Source: Cladosporium sp. IMV 00045 (lineage: Eukaryota > Ascomycota > Dothideomycetes > Cladosporiales > Cladosporiaceae). Taken from it: a DNA stretch of 64,000 bases. Below are positions 30,630-42,554 of the stretch, in pieces (the stretch's first letter is position 1; each line of letters opens with the position of its first letter). The notes under the pieces are model-generated. The model did not search any database and had not been told where the DNA came from. It saw only the letters and a list, made by a program, of their open reading frames with translations. Position numbers and translations under genes: made by a program. The stretch spans positions 25,584 through 89,583 of the forward strand of contig MSJI02000923.1 in assembly GCA_001931905.2 (NCBI GenBank). The letters run 5' to 3'.

Positions 30630-32666
30630 ATGGCGCATCCTAGCGCCCTCTCTTCCGACCACATCAATTATCTCATCCTTCGATACTTGCAAGAATCTGG
30701 CCATGAATCCACAGCGCGTGCTTTTTACAAGGACTGGCATCGTCCGCGCGAATACCGCGACCCAGAAGACCTTCCCTTCACGCCAACCGTGCAACGATAC
30801 GAACTCGTTTCGGTGATACAGAACGGGCTGGTTCATGATGAACTGCAGGCGCGTGTTGGGCGCAATGAGCGCCGCTTTAGATGGACCACACATACGACTG
30901 CTGAAAATGCGGAAGATGAAGGAGAGAACGGCAGCCGCCCATCCAGTAGCGGGAAAAGAAAGGGCAGAGTACCAGCATTGAGCGGCATGAGAGCTCCCGA
31001 TGAGTTTCCCACGCCGGGTGCAAAAAGACAGAGGCTGAGTCACGGGCCAGAATCTGTACATGTCAATGGCGACAGAGACGCAATGGATGTAGACGCTGCT
31101 TCTGCATCTGCAGGCGAAGGCGACGAAGATGCCGAAGCAGCGTCTCCAGAGGCCACCGCGTCCGACGACGCCACAGAAGCTCCTGCCGAGCGCTACGACA
31201 GCCTGGATGTCGCAACGCAAACTCAAGTTCGCCGCGGCCCGAAGACGAGCACGATATCTTTTACCATTAACAAGCCGGATGCGACAGTCTATCATTCAAG
31301 CTGGAGTCCAAGTGAAGACGCGAAAGACACATCGACTTTGTTCGCTGCTGGAGAGGGTCTCTGTCGGTACTACCGCGTTCCAAGCTTGGATGATGGCGAC
31401 GTGCAAACAATTACACATTTGGATGAGCCTTCATTACCGCCTAACTCTACAATCACCGCATCAGCATGGCATCCTAACGGCAAAATTGCTACCTGCGCAG
31501 TAATGCGCGAACCTTCGACAGAGAAGGAAGCGTCCACTCACACTCTGATGGATATCGGAGGCGACTTTGGAACTGTGACATACCCTTCGAGTCTTCCTCT
31601 GCTGAACCCACCTGGATTTGTGCACTGCATACGCTACAGCCCATCTGGCGATCACATGTTGGTCACTGAGATCAGCGAAAAGCGTGGACTTGTCCAAGTC
31701 TATGAAACGCCAACCGACTCAGAGAAGCCCACTGGGCGAAAGGAGCCTGTAGCTTGGCGGATCTTTGAGCACCCAGTACTTGACGCCACATGGACGAACG
31801 AGAGCTCATTCGTTGTGTGTGGAGAACAAGGGATTACGAAGTCCTACAAACTGCTCAACCCTGAAGAGCCAATGACCAACGGCTTCACTTCTGATTCCCT
31901 GGCTGTGCACCATCTAGCAGAGCAGTCTCTTGATATCGCACCAGGAACAATCAAATGGGACAAAGTTCGATTTGACGCTAAGATCGGTATTCACGTCTTT
32001 GCTTCTACAGTTGAGAAGAAGCTGGCTGCGTACCTCGGACCCAACGCAGCATCAGACCAAAAGTCTCAGATGGTAGAAATCACAATTCCCGAGAAGCTAT
32101 CGGCACTCGCTCTGCAGCCTCGAGAACTTAGTTCCGAGAACGAATCTAGTTCCGCAAGGGGCATTCTGGCAGCATCGTTCGAAGACGGCACAGCCATCCT
32201 ATTTGGACTTTCGCAAACAGACGGCTCCATATCATTTGAGCAGCTGGCGACCTTGGACCTCGGCCAGGGCCTTCCGGCACTCGCACTTTCATGGTCGCCG
32301 GATGGCAAACATCTAGCGCTCGGCGGTATGGACACAGTACGGATATGGCGCATCGACTCGGACAATATCAGCTCGCTCGACACCCGGCCTTTGGTTGATT
32401 GGAGACAAGCCGCTGAGACCAACGGGTCCACGAACGGGGAAAACCAGGATGCAAGCGAAATTCTCAGTGAACCCAGCCTAAGCTGGAGTGCTGATGGCGA
32501 GAGGTTGGGCTTCGCTGTTGAGAAACAGGTATGTCGGATCAATGATTCCAGTAACTGCCTAAGAATTTCAAGCTAACGCATCTGCTAGATTGCTGTCATC
32601 TCCTTCCGCCCGCCTCTGTCGCACAGCAGCGACGAAAGCCAGATGAACGGCGCCATGAGCCCGTAA
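30630..32666 (+). CDS. LisH / WD40-repeat protein, TBL1/Sif2-like
   Basis: Exon 1 is 30630-32528, the intron 32529-32588 (GTATGT to TGCTAG), and exon 2 32589-32666 adds IAVISFRPPLSHSSDES to the stop; total 658 residues. Residues 6-38 form a LisH motif (SSDHINYLILRYLQESGHES), followed by an F-box-like helix pair (LVSVIQNGLVHDELQARV), the same order as in TBL1 and Sif2. Residues 90-200 are disordered with basic KR clusters (probable nuclear signal GAKRQRLSH) and acidic stretches. Residues 225-645 form a degenerate WD40 propeller (ASAWHPNGKIATCA, CIRYSPSGDHMLV, LSWSPDGKHLALGG). TBL1/Sif2 proteins scaffold histone deacetylase corepressors (Set3C, NCoR); whether this divergent one does so is inferred. 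Confidence 0.8.
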
Positions 32667-33639
32667 GGCTTTCCTGTAGTATATGCCTGTATATGAACTC
32701 CAATTGATACCCCTTCAACACTGCCATTTCAAAGCGCTCAACATTCTTAATCCTTCTGTCCAACCGTGAATTCAGCAGCGCACTCTATTTCAAACATTCC
32801 AACACCCCGACACCAATCGTCGTCAATCGCGCCATGTTCCCATGTTTGCACAATCGACCACAACTATGCTGCAGTCACACTTGACAATCCCCCTTGCGAT
32901 TGCACGACGTATGCATATTACATGTACTCTACCTGCTACTGCCCGCATGCCGCCAACCCAGCGAACTCGACTATGTTGAGCAAATCCAACTTCCCGCGGA
33001 TTCTTCCCTCCCCTCAGCCCCACTGCGATGGCCCACCATAGCGGAGTCATGATGTGTCTGAGAATGGACGAGCATCGGCTTGCCGCACGACACCGCAGGT
33101 GATTTCTATGACCGGCAATTGAATCCCAGCCAAAATGCCGCTTCTCACCTAAAGCCACGTGCGAAAGAGGGAGATTTCGGCAAATCTGAGCCGCGAACCC
33201 TGTTCTCGCGGCGCATGGCGGTTTGGGTTCGACTCCGCAGATGGCCTGCAGAGTACTGTAGTCTGTCCTCCGTGAACTCCTCACATCTCATCATTGCGTT
33301 TCCGCGTGGAGTTGGTTGTGGGTCTCTCATCAGGATTGTGGGGAAGATGGGGGAGTATTTTATGGAGAACAGACGATCCCGCCCACGGGGTCGTGGCAAT
33401 CAAATCACGGTGGAGGTGTTTGTTAGTGTGTACCTATGGAGGGTAGGTGCAACTGCCGAAAGGTCGTCGCTTGTTCTCTGTGCTATGTCTTGTGTGAATA
33501 ACCGGGACGGGTGGTGGCGGTTTCGTGCGATGTAGGTTGGTTTGCTGTTTCCATTTCCTTTTGCTCCTTTTTGTATCAAACATACGCCTTTCGACATTGC
33601 TCTTTCGATCTGCTGGACATTCGTCACGCGTAGTCCAGA
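32667..33639. other. Intergenic, nothing supported
   Basis: These 973 bp between two plus-strand genes contain no supportable gene. A T-loop-like string (GGGTTCGACTCC, about 33226) was checked and has no tRNA arms around it. Confidence 0.45.
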
Positions 33640-35610
33640 ATGACAGCAGTCCCCAACGTTCCCGCGGCAGTTCACGCGCAACAAGAGTCGGCGGCGGATG
33701 CGGCGCTTAAACATCTACTACACAACAAGCAAGCAACAGCAGATGGCCTTGAACGAGTGGACTCGAGGGTTGCGAATGGTGTTTCCAACGGAGTGACGCC
33801 CGAATGGTCGGTTCACGACACGCCTGTTGAGAACCAGAGGCCCATTCGCGTCATAGTCATTGGAGCTGGGTATTCAGGCATTTACCTCGGGATCAGAATC
33901 CCGGAAAGGATAAGGAATTGTGAGTTGGTGATATACGAGAAGAACAAAGGTGTTGGCGGCGCGTGGTAGGTTATTTCAAGTCGAGCCTTTTACACTCATG
34001 AACGGTAACAGCTTCTGATCTCACGATGATAGGCATGAGAATCGATATCCCGGCGCCGCATGCGATGTTCCTTCACATTCGTACCAATTCTCGTTCAACC
34101 CCAAACACGATTGGTCCGCGCTCTATGCGCCTTCCAACGAGATCCGTAGCTATCTGGAATCTACGGCGGAGAAGTACGGTGTCAACCGCTTCACGAGACT
34201 CGAGCACGAGGTTACGAGTTGCAGATGGGATGAGGAGGAGGGAAATGGCATGTGAGCGTCAGGCAGCCCGACGGAAGCATACTCGAAGATACATCCGACA
34301 TGCTCATCAGCGCACGAGGCCTGTTGAACAACAAACAATGGCCGAACATCGAGGGACTGTGGGGTTTCCAGGGCGAGATCATGCACTCGGCTGGGTGGAA
34401 CGAGAAGTACGATTTTGAGAACAAGCGGGTGGGCATCATTGGCTTGGGCAGCAGTGCGATCCAGATTATCCCCAAACTGCAACGAGTTCCGGGCGCTCAA
34501 CTCTCCTGTTTCATTCGCGGGCGGACGTGGATATCCCCTCCGTTGGGTCAGAAGACGCAGGATGAACTGGGCCTGGAAAGCATCTACTTCAACCGCGATC
34601 AGATCGAACGGTTCAGGACGGACCCCGAGGCATGGCTCAAGTTTCGGATGAAAATCGAAGCCGACGCCAACAATGTTCACAGCATCACGCTCAAAGGCAC
34701 TGAGATGCAGAAAGGCGCTCAGGAGATGTTCGAGCAGGGCATGAAGGATAGACTTGCGAAGAAGCCGCACTACATGGAATCGCTGAAACCAACCTTTGCG
34801 CCTGGATGCCGTCGATTGACGCCCGGCCCTGGCTTTCTGGAAGCTCTCGTCGAGGACAACGTCGATTATGTCAAGGACCACATCGAACGCATCGAACCCA
34901 ATGGCGTTGTCACTAAAGACGGCAAGCTACATGAGCTAGACGCCCTGGTATGCGCCACGGGCTTCTACGCATCATCCGCGCCTCCTTTCCCAGTAACAGG
35001 CCTCAACGGCAGCAGACTGCAAGACCACTGGCGTGAGCGAGCGACCAACTACCTCTCCCTAGCGACCGACAAATTCCCCAACCACTTCATGATGCTCGGC
35101 CCCAATGCCGCCATCGGCGAAGGCAGCCTGACGATGATGATCGAATGCACGGGCGACTACATCTGCAAAGCCATCCGCAAACTGCAAAAAGACAACCTGA
35201 AATCCATGGTCGTCAAACGAGCCCGCGTGCGCGACTTTCTGCGCTACGTCGACAGCTACTTCCGCGGCACAGTATTCATGGACGACTGCCAGAGCTGGTA
35301 TAAGAAGAACGGCCAGGGCCAGTCGGGCGCCACCGTCACAGGGCTCTGGCCCGGTTCGACGCTGCACTGTATTGAGGCGCTGCGGAGCCCGAGGTGGGAG
35401 GATTTCGAGTACGAGTATTTGCCTGAGGAGAATGGCGCGGAGATCAATCAGATGGCTTGGTTGGGCAATGGCTGGGGGGCGACGCAGATGAGGGAGCCGG
35501 TGAGGACGCAGGATTTGAGCTTTTATCTTTTGCCCGAGTTTCAGGATCCGCCGCAAGAAGGTGAGCCGGAGAAGAAGGAAGCGTTACATGTTAGACCTTG
35601 GTCGTATTAG
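33640..35610 (+). pseudogene. Baeyer-Villiger-type FAD monooxygenase with a one-base frame break
   Basis: Exon 1 is 33640-33965; the intron 33966-34032 (GTAGGT to GATAG) restores GGAWHENRYPGAACDVPSH, the family junction. Motifs present are the FAD Rossmann fold VIVIGAGYSGIYLG, the W-HENRYPG-CD segment, the second Rossmann VGIIGLGSSAIQII for NADPH, and ALVCATGFYAS. These fit class B flavin monooxygenases (BVMO-like), which oxidise ketones to esters or hydroxylate substrates. Exon 2 ends at a TGA at 34253-34255. The downstream frame, open to 35610, is entered only if one base is restored near 34243-34245 (GGAAATGG; a fourth A would give GKW). Coding quality is excellent on both sides and no intron fits, so this is either an assembly indel or a fresh pseudogene. 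Neighbours are housekeeping genes, with no biosynthetic cluster. Confidence 0.85.
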
Positions 35611-36075
35611 ATGTGACGTGTAGAATTTCTGGTGGAGTGTTTGCGTCGCTTAAGGGAAATGTTCAAGTTTTCTTGCTTCCAGCTGGCGCCTTTTAGATTG
35701 TTGACAGCGTCAATATTGGATTTCTCTCCATCAGGTTTGCTCTACGCCAATCAATTTGACGATACCTACATTAGTTCATTGTCGCGATTTTCTCGGACAG
35801 ATCGCAGGCAGCAACTCCCTCAGGTGAGTCGTCGATTCATGACGTTTCAGCTGGGCTGGCGGTGTTGCACCGCACTTCGTTCTGGACACCGCCTGACGGT
35901 GCAATTCAGCTTTTAACAAACATAAATATTTGCCATTTCTGTTGTCAGTTCCCTCGGTTTATTGCAACCATCCTAACAATCTACAAATCAACAATCTTTC
36001 TTTTGAGTTTTCTCGCAGCAGAGATATCCTCAGCCACTAAAGAGATTCTCTGCCACCACACTACCCGACGTAAAG
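35611..36075. other. Intergenic, nothing identified
   Basis: These 465 bp, A/T-richer near 35930-36030, presumably hold the promoter of the next gene. Confidence 0.4.
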
Positions 36076-39000
36076 ATGGCGTTCTCCATCAACCACCAAA
36101 TGCTGCGAAACAGTCACCCTCGATATGCTGGACCATATCTTCGCAAGCTTGCCTCTGAGAAGCAGGTAGACACAAACACCATCTCACAAGAGATACTGCA
36201 AGCTATCACCGTGCAGTCTCTGCCGCCACGTGTGTACGTACTCTGGCTGAAAGCGTGCCCAGATGAGACTGCAATCACTCTGGGACTGCGACAAACGGAG
36301 TCGGTCGTAGTCCGAAGTGCTGCAATCGTAGGATTCCGACGATGGTACCACAGCAGGCGATACGAGGAAATCTGGAGCGCCATGGGTGGGAGCGAAGGCA
36401 TCGCAGCCTTGTTGGCTACTTTCTCAGTCAACCACGTCAAAATGTTTTGCAAGCAGGTGGCCAAGTGCAGCACCAGTCTCACCTGCCGCGAAGGAAGGCA
36501 GGAGCGCACAACGGAGCTCTGTCAGCTCTTAACATCTCGCTTCTTGACAGGCTCGCTGATGACACGCGCAATCCGGATCGGCGCCCTCTGTTGGAGGTTT
36601 ATGCAACATTGGTCTACGGGTGCACGCCAGCTTTTCAAGACTCCTGGATACGCGATGAATCTTTGCCAGAATTGGATCACAACAAGATCTTCGAGACGAA
36701 TACGCCATGGTTTCAGCAAAAGTGCCTCGGGAAGGCGGCTGCTGGAGACGACGATGTCTGGACCTACCATGCACTGATAACTTCCGTTCCAGCGAAGGCT
36801 TCTCAGGAAGATGCGACTGTGCTTGAAAGCACGGCATTCGCTGCTAAGTCATTGAAACATTGATCAGCATGATGTCCGCTTCACAAAAACAAAGCGGAAG
36901 CTTGAAAATGTGATGGAAACCGTATTCCAACAGACTGCTCGTCGCAAGACCTCGACTTCTTTCACACGGAGAATTGCCGGCTTGATGTCACAATATGCTG
37001 TACAGACTGCCGGACCAAGAACACACCTCAAGGAGTCTCAAGACGAACCGATGATCGATGCGAATTCTCAAAGCCCTAAGAGATCAGATGCTAACCTGGA
37101 CTTCAGCTACCCGAAGCAGCTCCACGATATGGCAAGGATGTGGTTCCGTGACCCGGATGTTCTCGAACCCCTCTTGTCGAGCCTGCTCAAGCCATCCGGG
37201 AACATGGATATATTTGCAGTCATGAACGCCTTGAAAGTGGTGAAACCACACAGTCGCTACCGCTTACTCAAATGGCTACTGATCAGCAAATACGAGATCG
37301 ATATTGAGAATGACGACCAAATCTTCTCGATCAAGTCTACTATCTCGTTGACGCTTTTCAAGATCCTCCCCACAGCTGTGGCTCGCGATCTGCTCCAGAG
37401 ATTCGTGTCGATGGGTCATCCAGGAATTCCACGGCCAGGCCCTGACACCCCCAATACCGAACTGGACTTGCTTACAACCTCTTTGCACGACGAAGACACG
37501 CTTCGTCAAACAGAAGCAGCTGACAAGATCTCGCTCTATCGCCGCCAGGCCGAGACGTCGAGGAATGCTTGGGAACGCCTCGGCCGCGTCAAGGACTCAG
37601 CCATGATGGCCGTTGCGTCACGCTCGCTTGATTTCCTTAGCGATATACTCATATGGGCCCGCCGCTTTATCAGAGATCCGGTTGTAACAGAATTCTATTG
37701 GGCAATCGGACCGGGTCCAAGTAACATACTTCGACGAGACGACACGATCGAACTGCTGTCGGGTATTCCTCAATACCCAAACAAAGACACTTCCTTGGAT
37801 CTGCTCGCGACCGAAGTACGAAAAGGCAATGACATTGCTCTGTTGCTGCTGGAAACCGCCACTATGGCACAACGAGAGCCTTCTTTTTACGTTAATCACT
37901 GGACACAAGTGGAGCATATTTTCGCTGATATCGTGCAATGTCGAATCAAGCGCGCGAATCGATTGCAACGCTTACTGAACCTTTCCGATGACCAGGTTTT
38001 CACTGTTGTCTGGGAAAGTACACTGGAAGCATTGCTCAAGGCAGAAAAACTTGGACTCGACGAAAGGAATCAAGCGCTGCAGTTCAATGACATTGGAGGT
38101 CCTCTAGCAGTCTGGGGGGTTGATATCACCGCTCAAAACCCATCGCCTGCAACACTTCGCTTCATCAACGAGCTAGCAATCCAGCGCGACGCGCTGTGGC
38201 GGGACCACAGGCCTCGTGCCCATGCCTCTGTCACAACTTTGCAGGCCCCATGGCCACAGGGACTGCCGGTTCAAGCCCTCCTACCGATCAACATCCAGGG
38301 AGAAGTTCCCGCAGCAGCTTTGCCATACTTGAAGCAGAGAGCACATAACGTTAACTTCGTGCCACGTGAGTACGCACAACGGAACATCCCTGAAGACGAT
38401 GAAACGCGAGCTGCCATTGGATGTTTCGTTGAAGATTATACTGAGGCCCTCAAGATTCACATCTCGTGGTGTGGCGAAGAAGAGAAGCAACGATACACGG
38501 AAGCAGCCTGGGCTCATGCGACCACCTCGCTCTCAGAGGACAGACTTTCTCCTGTAGAAAGTAGGTCCTACTGGGAATATGTCTTCGCTGAGGCCGGCGC
38601 ACCACGCTCAGTTTTCGAGTCGATCGAGTTTCCACAGAGGCCAACACTAAAGCTTCCAGAGAACACCAATCAAGAGCAGCCAGAAGAATGGAATCCAGAC
38701 CTAGGGTCGCCTGAGACAATTCCAGAACGGGAGCTGCACCCAACTTGCTTGGACTGCATGACATACCCGGTGTACGGAAAGCAACTCTCTTCAGAGTTCT
38801 CTGTCCCTAAGCCAGTCGTGGATTCCATTTCCGTTCCGCAATTCTGGGACTTGTCTAGGTTCGGCTCTTTGATTTCACCGGATGTTGAGGAGGCCTTGAT
38901 TGCCACAGTCTTACTCGTGATTGACGCTCGGTCGGACTCGAAGTCCAGGATTTTGTCGACCGTCTTTCCCGAAAAAGGTCAAGAAGTACGATTTCCCTCG

Positions 39001-40989
39001 CTGTTTCTCGATTCGGACTTTTTGGAGCGGCAGCAATCGTCAGTCGATGGGATACCGCGCAGGCTTTTGGTCAACACGCCACCGGCACTATTGGAGCAGC
39101 TTGTATCTAGCCTCATGGCTCAACTATGCGCACAAACTGATCCCTCGCCAGCGCTAATCAAGCGGGCCTTCACCATGTTGAAGCAGCTCGCCTGGTCAGA
39201 CAAGCCTCAGCTTGCGATCAAGCATATCGTTCGGAGCATCATCGATCTACCTGATCAAAGCTCATGGCACCGTGTGATGCTTCACCCAGGAGTTCTCAAG
39301 CGGCTGACTGCCGATGAATCGAAAGCTTTGGTGAGCGAGCTAGGCAATGCTATCAGCGAGAATGGCAAAGAACGAGTGAGGCTGCAGGAAGTGGCGCAGC
39401 AAGCAGCGGCACCAGGGTCGTCGAATGAGTCGCGACAAGCCGCGAAGAGCACTCGGAGTCGATTCGTCAAAGTCACCACTGTCAAGATGCTCGCGCAGCT
39501 CATGGGTGATGGAGAGTATGTTGACGAGATGTTCTCCGTCAAAGTCCTTGCACAGCTGTTCGACGAGACGACTCACATTGACGTCCGAGCCGCGGCTGTG
39601 GACAGCCTGACGAGTATCCTCTCGTGGACGAAAGATGCCAACGTGGAAGAAGCTGGAATCAAGTTCCTTGAGACATCAGTCATCCGGCTTGCAGCAGAGC
39701 TTTCCGAACGTTCTCCCATGACCGAACAGCGATGGAAAGAATGTGAGGAAAATCGCGAGCTGCCAGACGATGACTCGGAAGTACCCATCAGAGCATGTCT
39801 GATCCGCTACCTGAACAGCAAGCGTCAAGACCACTCCAAGACCAGAGAGCTGGTCAATCGCATCTACTTGCCTTTGGTCCACAAGTCAAGTGAGAACAAG
39901 TCGCGCTGGATCAGAATATTTCTCCGTGCGAACAACGTCCCTGACCTGATCCCTCGCCTTCCACAAATGTTTGGATCATGTGGTCTTCTGCTCGAGCTTC
40001 TTAAGTCGTACCCAGCTCACATGCCAGCCCACCTCTTCCAGCATCTGCACGAACTGATACTGTTCCTCATGGATCTTCCCAAAGCATTCCAAAACTTCAG
40101 AGCCCGCTTGCAGATTGCCAATCCTCCGCCTACTGGTCGAAACACCTGGATCAATGACACGAGTGCTCCACTTGTCTTCAACTCCTGTGTCGAACCGTGT
40201 AAAGAGGAGAGCTTCGCCAAGGCCGAAGACGCGTTGTCGAATGATCTCATCATGTCTACACAAGTGCAAGCGCTCGCACGCGAAATGATGGAGAAGGTGC
40301 TTGCTGCATACGACGAGAAGTCTGCATACTGGAGTAGCTTCGTAGGCGTATACAACCCTCCGCTGCGCCAACGGACTGAAGTACGACGGAATTGGCAGCA
40401 GTACTGTCGGCCGATTGTTGAGTACACCATTGAGCGAATCGATTCCGTGCGGACTCCTGAGTGGCAGCGCGATCCCCATCGCCGACCTCGCAGGCTTCCT
40501 GACACGTTCCCGCTGCGCCTTTGGCTGCTCACTTATCCGAGCATGCCCTGGGAAGGCGACTTGCACAGAGAAGATCCACCGCGGACATTCGTAAACGAGC
40601 TGCACGGTTTGCTGAACGAACTGGCAGACAGCAGGCGTCCGTATCACGCACGCTTCGAACAAGTCATAGACGCAGCGAAGCAGTGCTACGAGCAAGAGTG
40701 GGCATACCTGGCCTGGCAGATGGGCAAGCTGGATCAAGAACAGCTCCAAAGAGAGCTGACGACTGAGGAGCTTTTGCGGGTAGAGCTTGCAGACACTTTG
40801 CTCCAACGCGCACGTGGTCCAGTGAAAGCGAATGTCTTGCTTGGATTGCGAGCCATGTTGCGGCAATGGCGGGAATGCCTAGATGAGGACGTGAGGGACC
40901 GGGGAATCGCTACGACATCGACGCTGGTGCAGAGGGCGAAGAGTAGTTTCAAGGATGTTCTGCCTTTCCGTGAAGAAGATATGGAGTGA
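36076..40989 (+). CDS. Giant uncharacterised fungal protein (about 1,640 aa) with two frame discontinuities
   Basis: The coding run starts MAFSINHQMLRN at 36076 and ends at 40989. It changes frame near 36535-36550 and again near 36853-36858. From there a single frame is open for 4.1 kb. Protein-like helical sequence continues on both sides of each change (RTTELCQLLTSRFL then DRLADDTRNPDRRPLLEVYA; then FAAKSLK then DQHDVRFTKTKRKLENV). I therefore favour single-base indels. Alternatives are introns with weak donors (GTGCAG at 36467 to TTGACAG, 86 nt; GTGCTT at 36819 to ATCAG, 49 nt), both phase-compatible. The protein is almost wholly alpha-helical with Leu-rich helices every 35-40 residues, suggesting a HEAT/ARM-like solenoid, but I can name no domain. 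A CxxC pair (CLDCMTYPVYG) sits in the middle. No membrane segment or signal peptide is seen. Function is unknown. Confidence 0.7.
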
Positions 40990-41247
40990 CGCTGTGAGAA
41001 TTAGCTGTGGGGCGAATGCTCTCCACTTCGGGATTGCCGAGTGAACGATTCAAGCACGATTGAGACGAAGATACATGTAGTAAAGTAAAGTAAATGATAC
41101 AAACAAAGAAACATTACAAACAGGGTATTTAAAACTCCAACAAGAGGGTATGTACATACACGTTACGCATTGACATCGTAACGAGAACCAAACAGAGAAT
41201 CTCAGAACCAAAGAAAAAAGGTGTGCGAGCCTGCGCGAATACTCATA

Positions 41248-42225
41248 TCAAAACTTCTTCAAAAAATCAATGACGCTCTTCCGTTTCGCTCGTCTCTCCT
41301 TCTGCTTGATCAATTTGACCGCATCGCTGATGAGGTGCATTTCTTGCGGCTGGCTTTGTGGCGCGGGAGCGACTGTCGTTGCTGCTGGCAGATTCGGGTT
41401 GCGTCGCTTGAAGATGTAGCCGGAGGGTACGGTGAACAGATTCGATCTGTCGTCTGGATCCTCGCCGTATTGCGATTGCTGCGTCCAGTCTGGGCGATCG
41501 TATGGTTGGGGTACATGGGGCGGGGCGTAAGAACGGTACATATCCTCGCTTGCTCGATATGGGATGGCGTGGTATTGGGGAGGCTCGTCGGTGGGTATGT
41601 CGACGCGCTCGTAGACGGTTTGGGAGCCGTGCTTGACAGGTACGAGGCGCGTTGTTGTTGGAGGCATTGAGGCGCGTCTTGAAAGCTCGTATTGTTCGGC
41701 CACATGCACATCTGGGGTTTTGCATCGCGAACAGAGGAACTCTCTCTGTCTGGAGTTCTCTTGGCCCAGCTGGTCAGACATGGCTTCGAGTTCTGCGATT
41801 CCAAAGTTGAAGGCGGCGAGCATTGACTTGTGATCCATGACGGGTCTGCCGTCTGCTGTGCATTTCGGTTGATGTGCTGGAGGAGGGGAGTGAGGACGGT
41901 TGGTGGCGTGGTGGCTTGGTGTGTGTGCGGCTAATGAAGATGAAGACGACGATGCTCGAGGCGCGCCTTTGGGGACATAAGTTCCCTCTCTTGTCGCTTG
42001 TCGACGCTCTCGTCGAGTGATTGCGGCGTCTTGCTCCAATTTCGCAGCTTCGAGTTTCTTACAGAGCACGGCCGGATCGAACGATCGTGTTCCTTTGTAC
42101 GTCTGAACGTTCGGTTTGCGAGCGACTGGTTGCATCTGTCACTTGTTAGTCAATATCTCTTCGTAGAACTTCAAAGTAGGAGATACGCGACATACAGTCT
42201 GAGCGAGGGTCATAGTAGAAGACAT
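41248..42225 (-). CDS. Uncharacterised protein with basic C-terminus (305 aa)
   Basis: Exon 1 is 42196-42225 (MSSTMTLAQT), the intron 42136-42195 (GTATGT, branch GACTAAC, acceptor GTGACAG), and exon 2 41248-42135 begins MQPVARKPNVQTYKG. The strong splice signals make me prefer the two-exon form over a start at 42135. The frame is also open upstream to a Met at 42321. Features are a coiled-coil segment (residues 30-60), a Ser/Pro/His-rich linker, a helix with KSMLAAFNFGIAELEAMSDQLG, one CxxC (CSRC), a Tyr/Pro-rich region and a lysine-rich amphipathic end (LIKQKERRAKRKSVIDFLKKF) that could bind nucleic acid or act as a nuclear signal. I do not recognise the family. Confidence 0.65.
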
Positions 42226-42554
42226 GACTGCTACTGAGGATTCAAAGATAGAATTCCAGAACGACAGTGAAGATGTCGCAAAGAGCGACAACCCGCCTTT
42301 GCGCCTTGACAGATTTTTCAAGACACGCCTGCCGTTTCCTCAAACCAAGCGAGGCGAATCGACGTCAAAGAAAACCGCGCAATCTTACAACGGTCGCGCA
42401 CGAAGGAAGGCGGCGAAGAGCGTCTTATGTACGGGAGGATTATCCGGGGCTGAGGACAATAGAAGCGATCACAGATGGATCGACGGCTAGAGATCAGCAG
42501 TGGTCTCAAATGACTCGAAACGAAAGTCTAGCTCTGAACGCTGGTATGCGCTGA
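42224..42554 (+). CDS. Candidate small protein in two frames, head-to-head with the preceding gene
   Basis: An ORF from 42224 (MTATEDSKIEFQND, later RLDRFFKTRLPFPQTKRG) loses protein-like character after about 42425. The +1 frame then reads REDYPGLRTIEAITDG and ends WSQMTRNESLALNAGMR at 42554. Joined by one extra-base frame break near 42420-42435, this would be a protein of about 110 residues, basic in the middle. The start codon overlaps the start codon of the minus-strand gene (shared CATG at 42223-42226), which is unusual. Coding status is uncertain: the C-terminal part looks convincing, the N-terminal part less so. Confidence 0.35.

Noticed and set aside
33220..33245. tRNA T-loop-like string GGGTTCGACTCC
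   Set aside because: The flanking bases do not form T, anticodon, D or acceptor stems on either strand.
33640..40989. Secondary-metabolite cluster around the FAD monooxygenase
   Set aside because: No polyketide synthase, NRPS, terpene cyclase, transporter or regulator is nearby; neighbours are a WD40 protein and an unknown helical protein.
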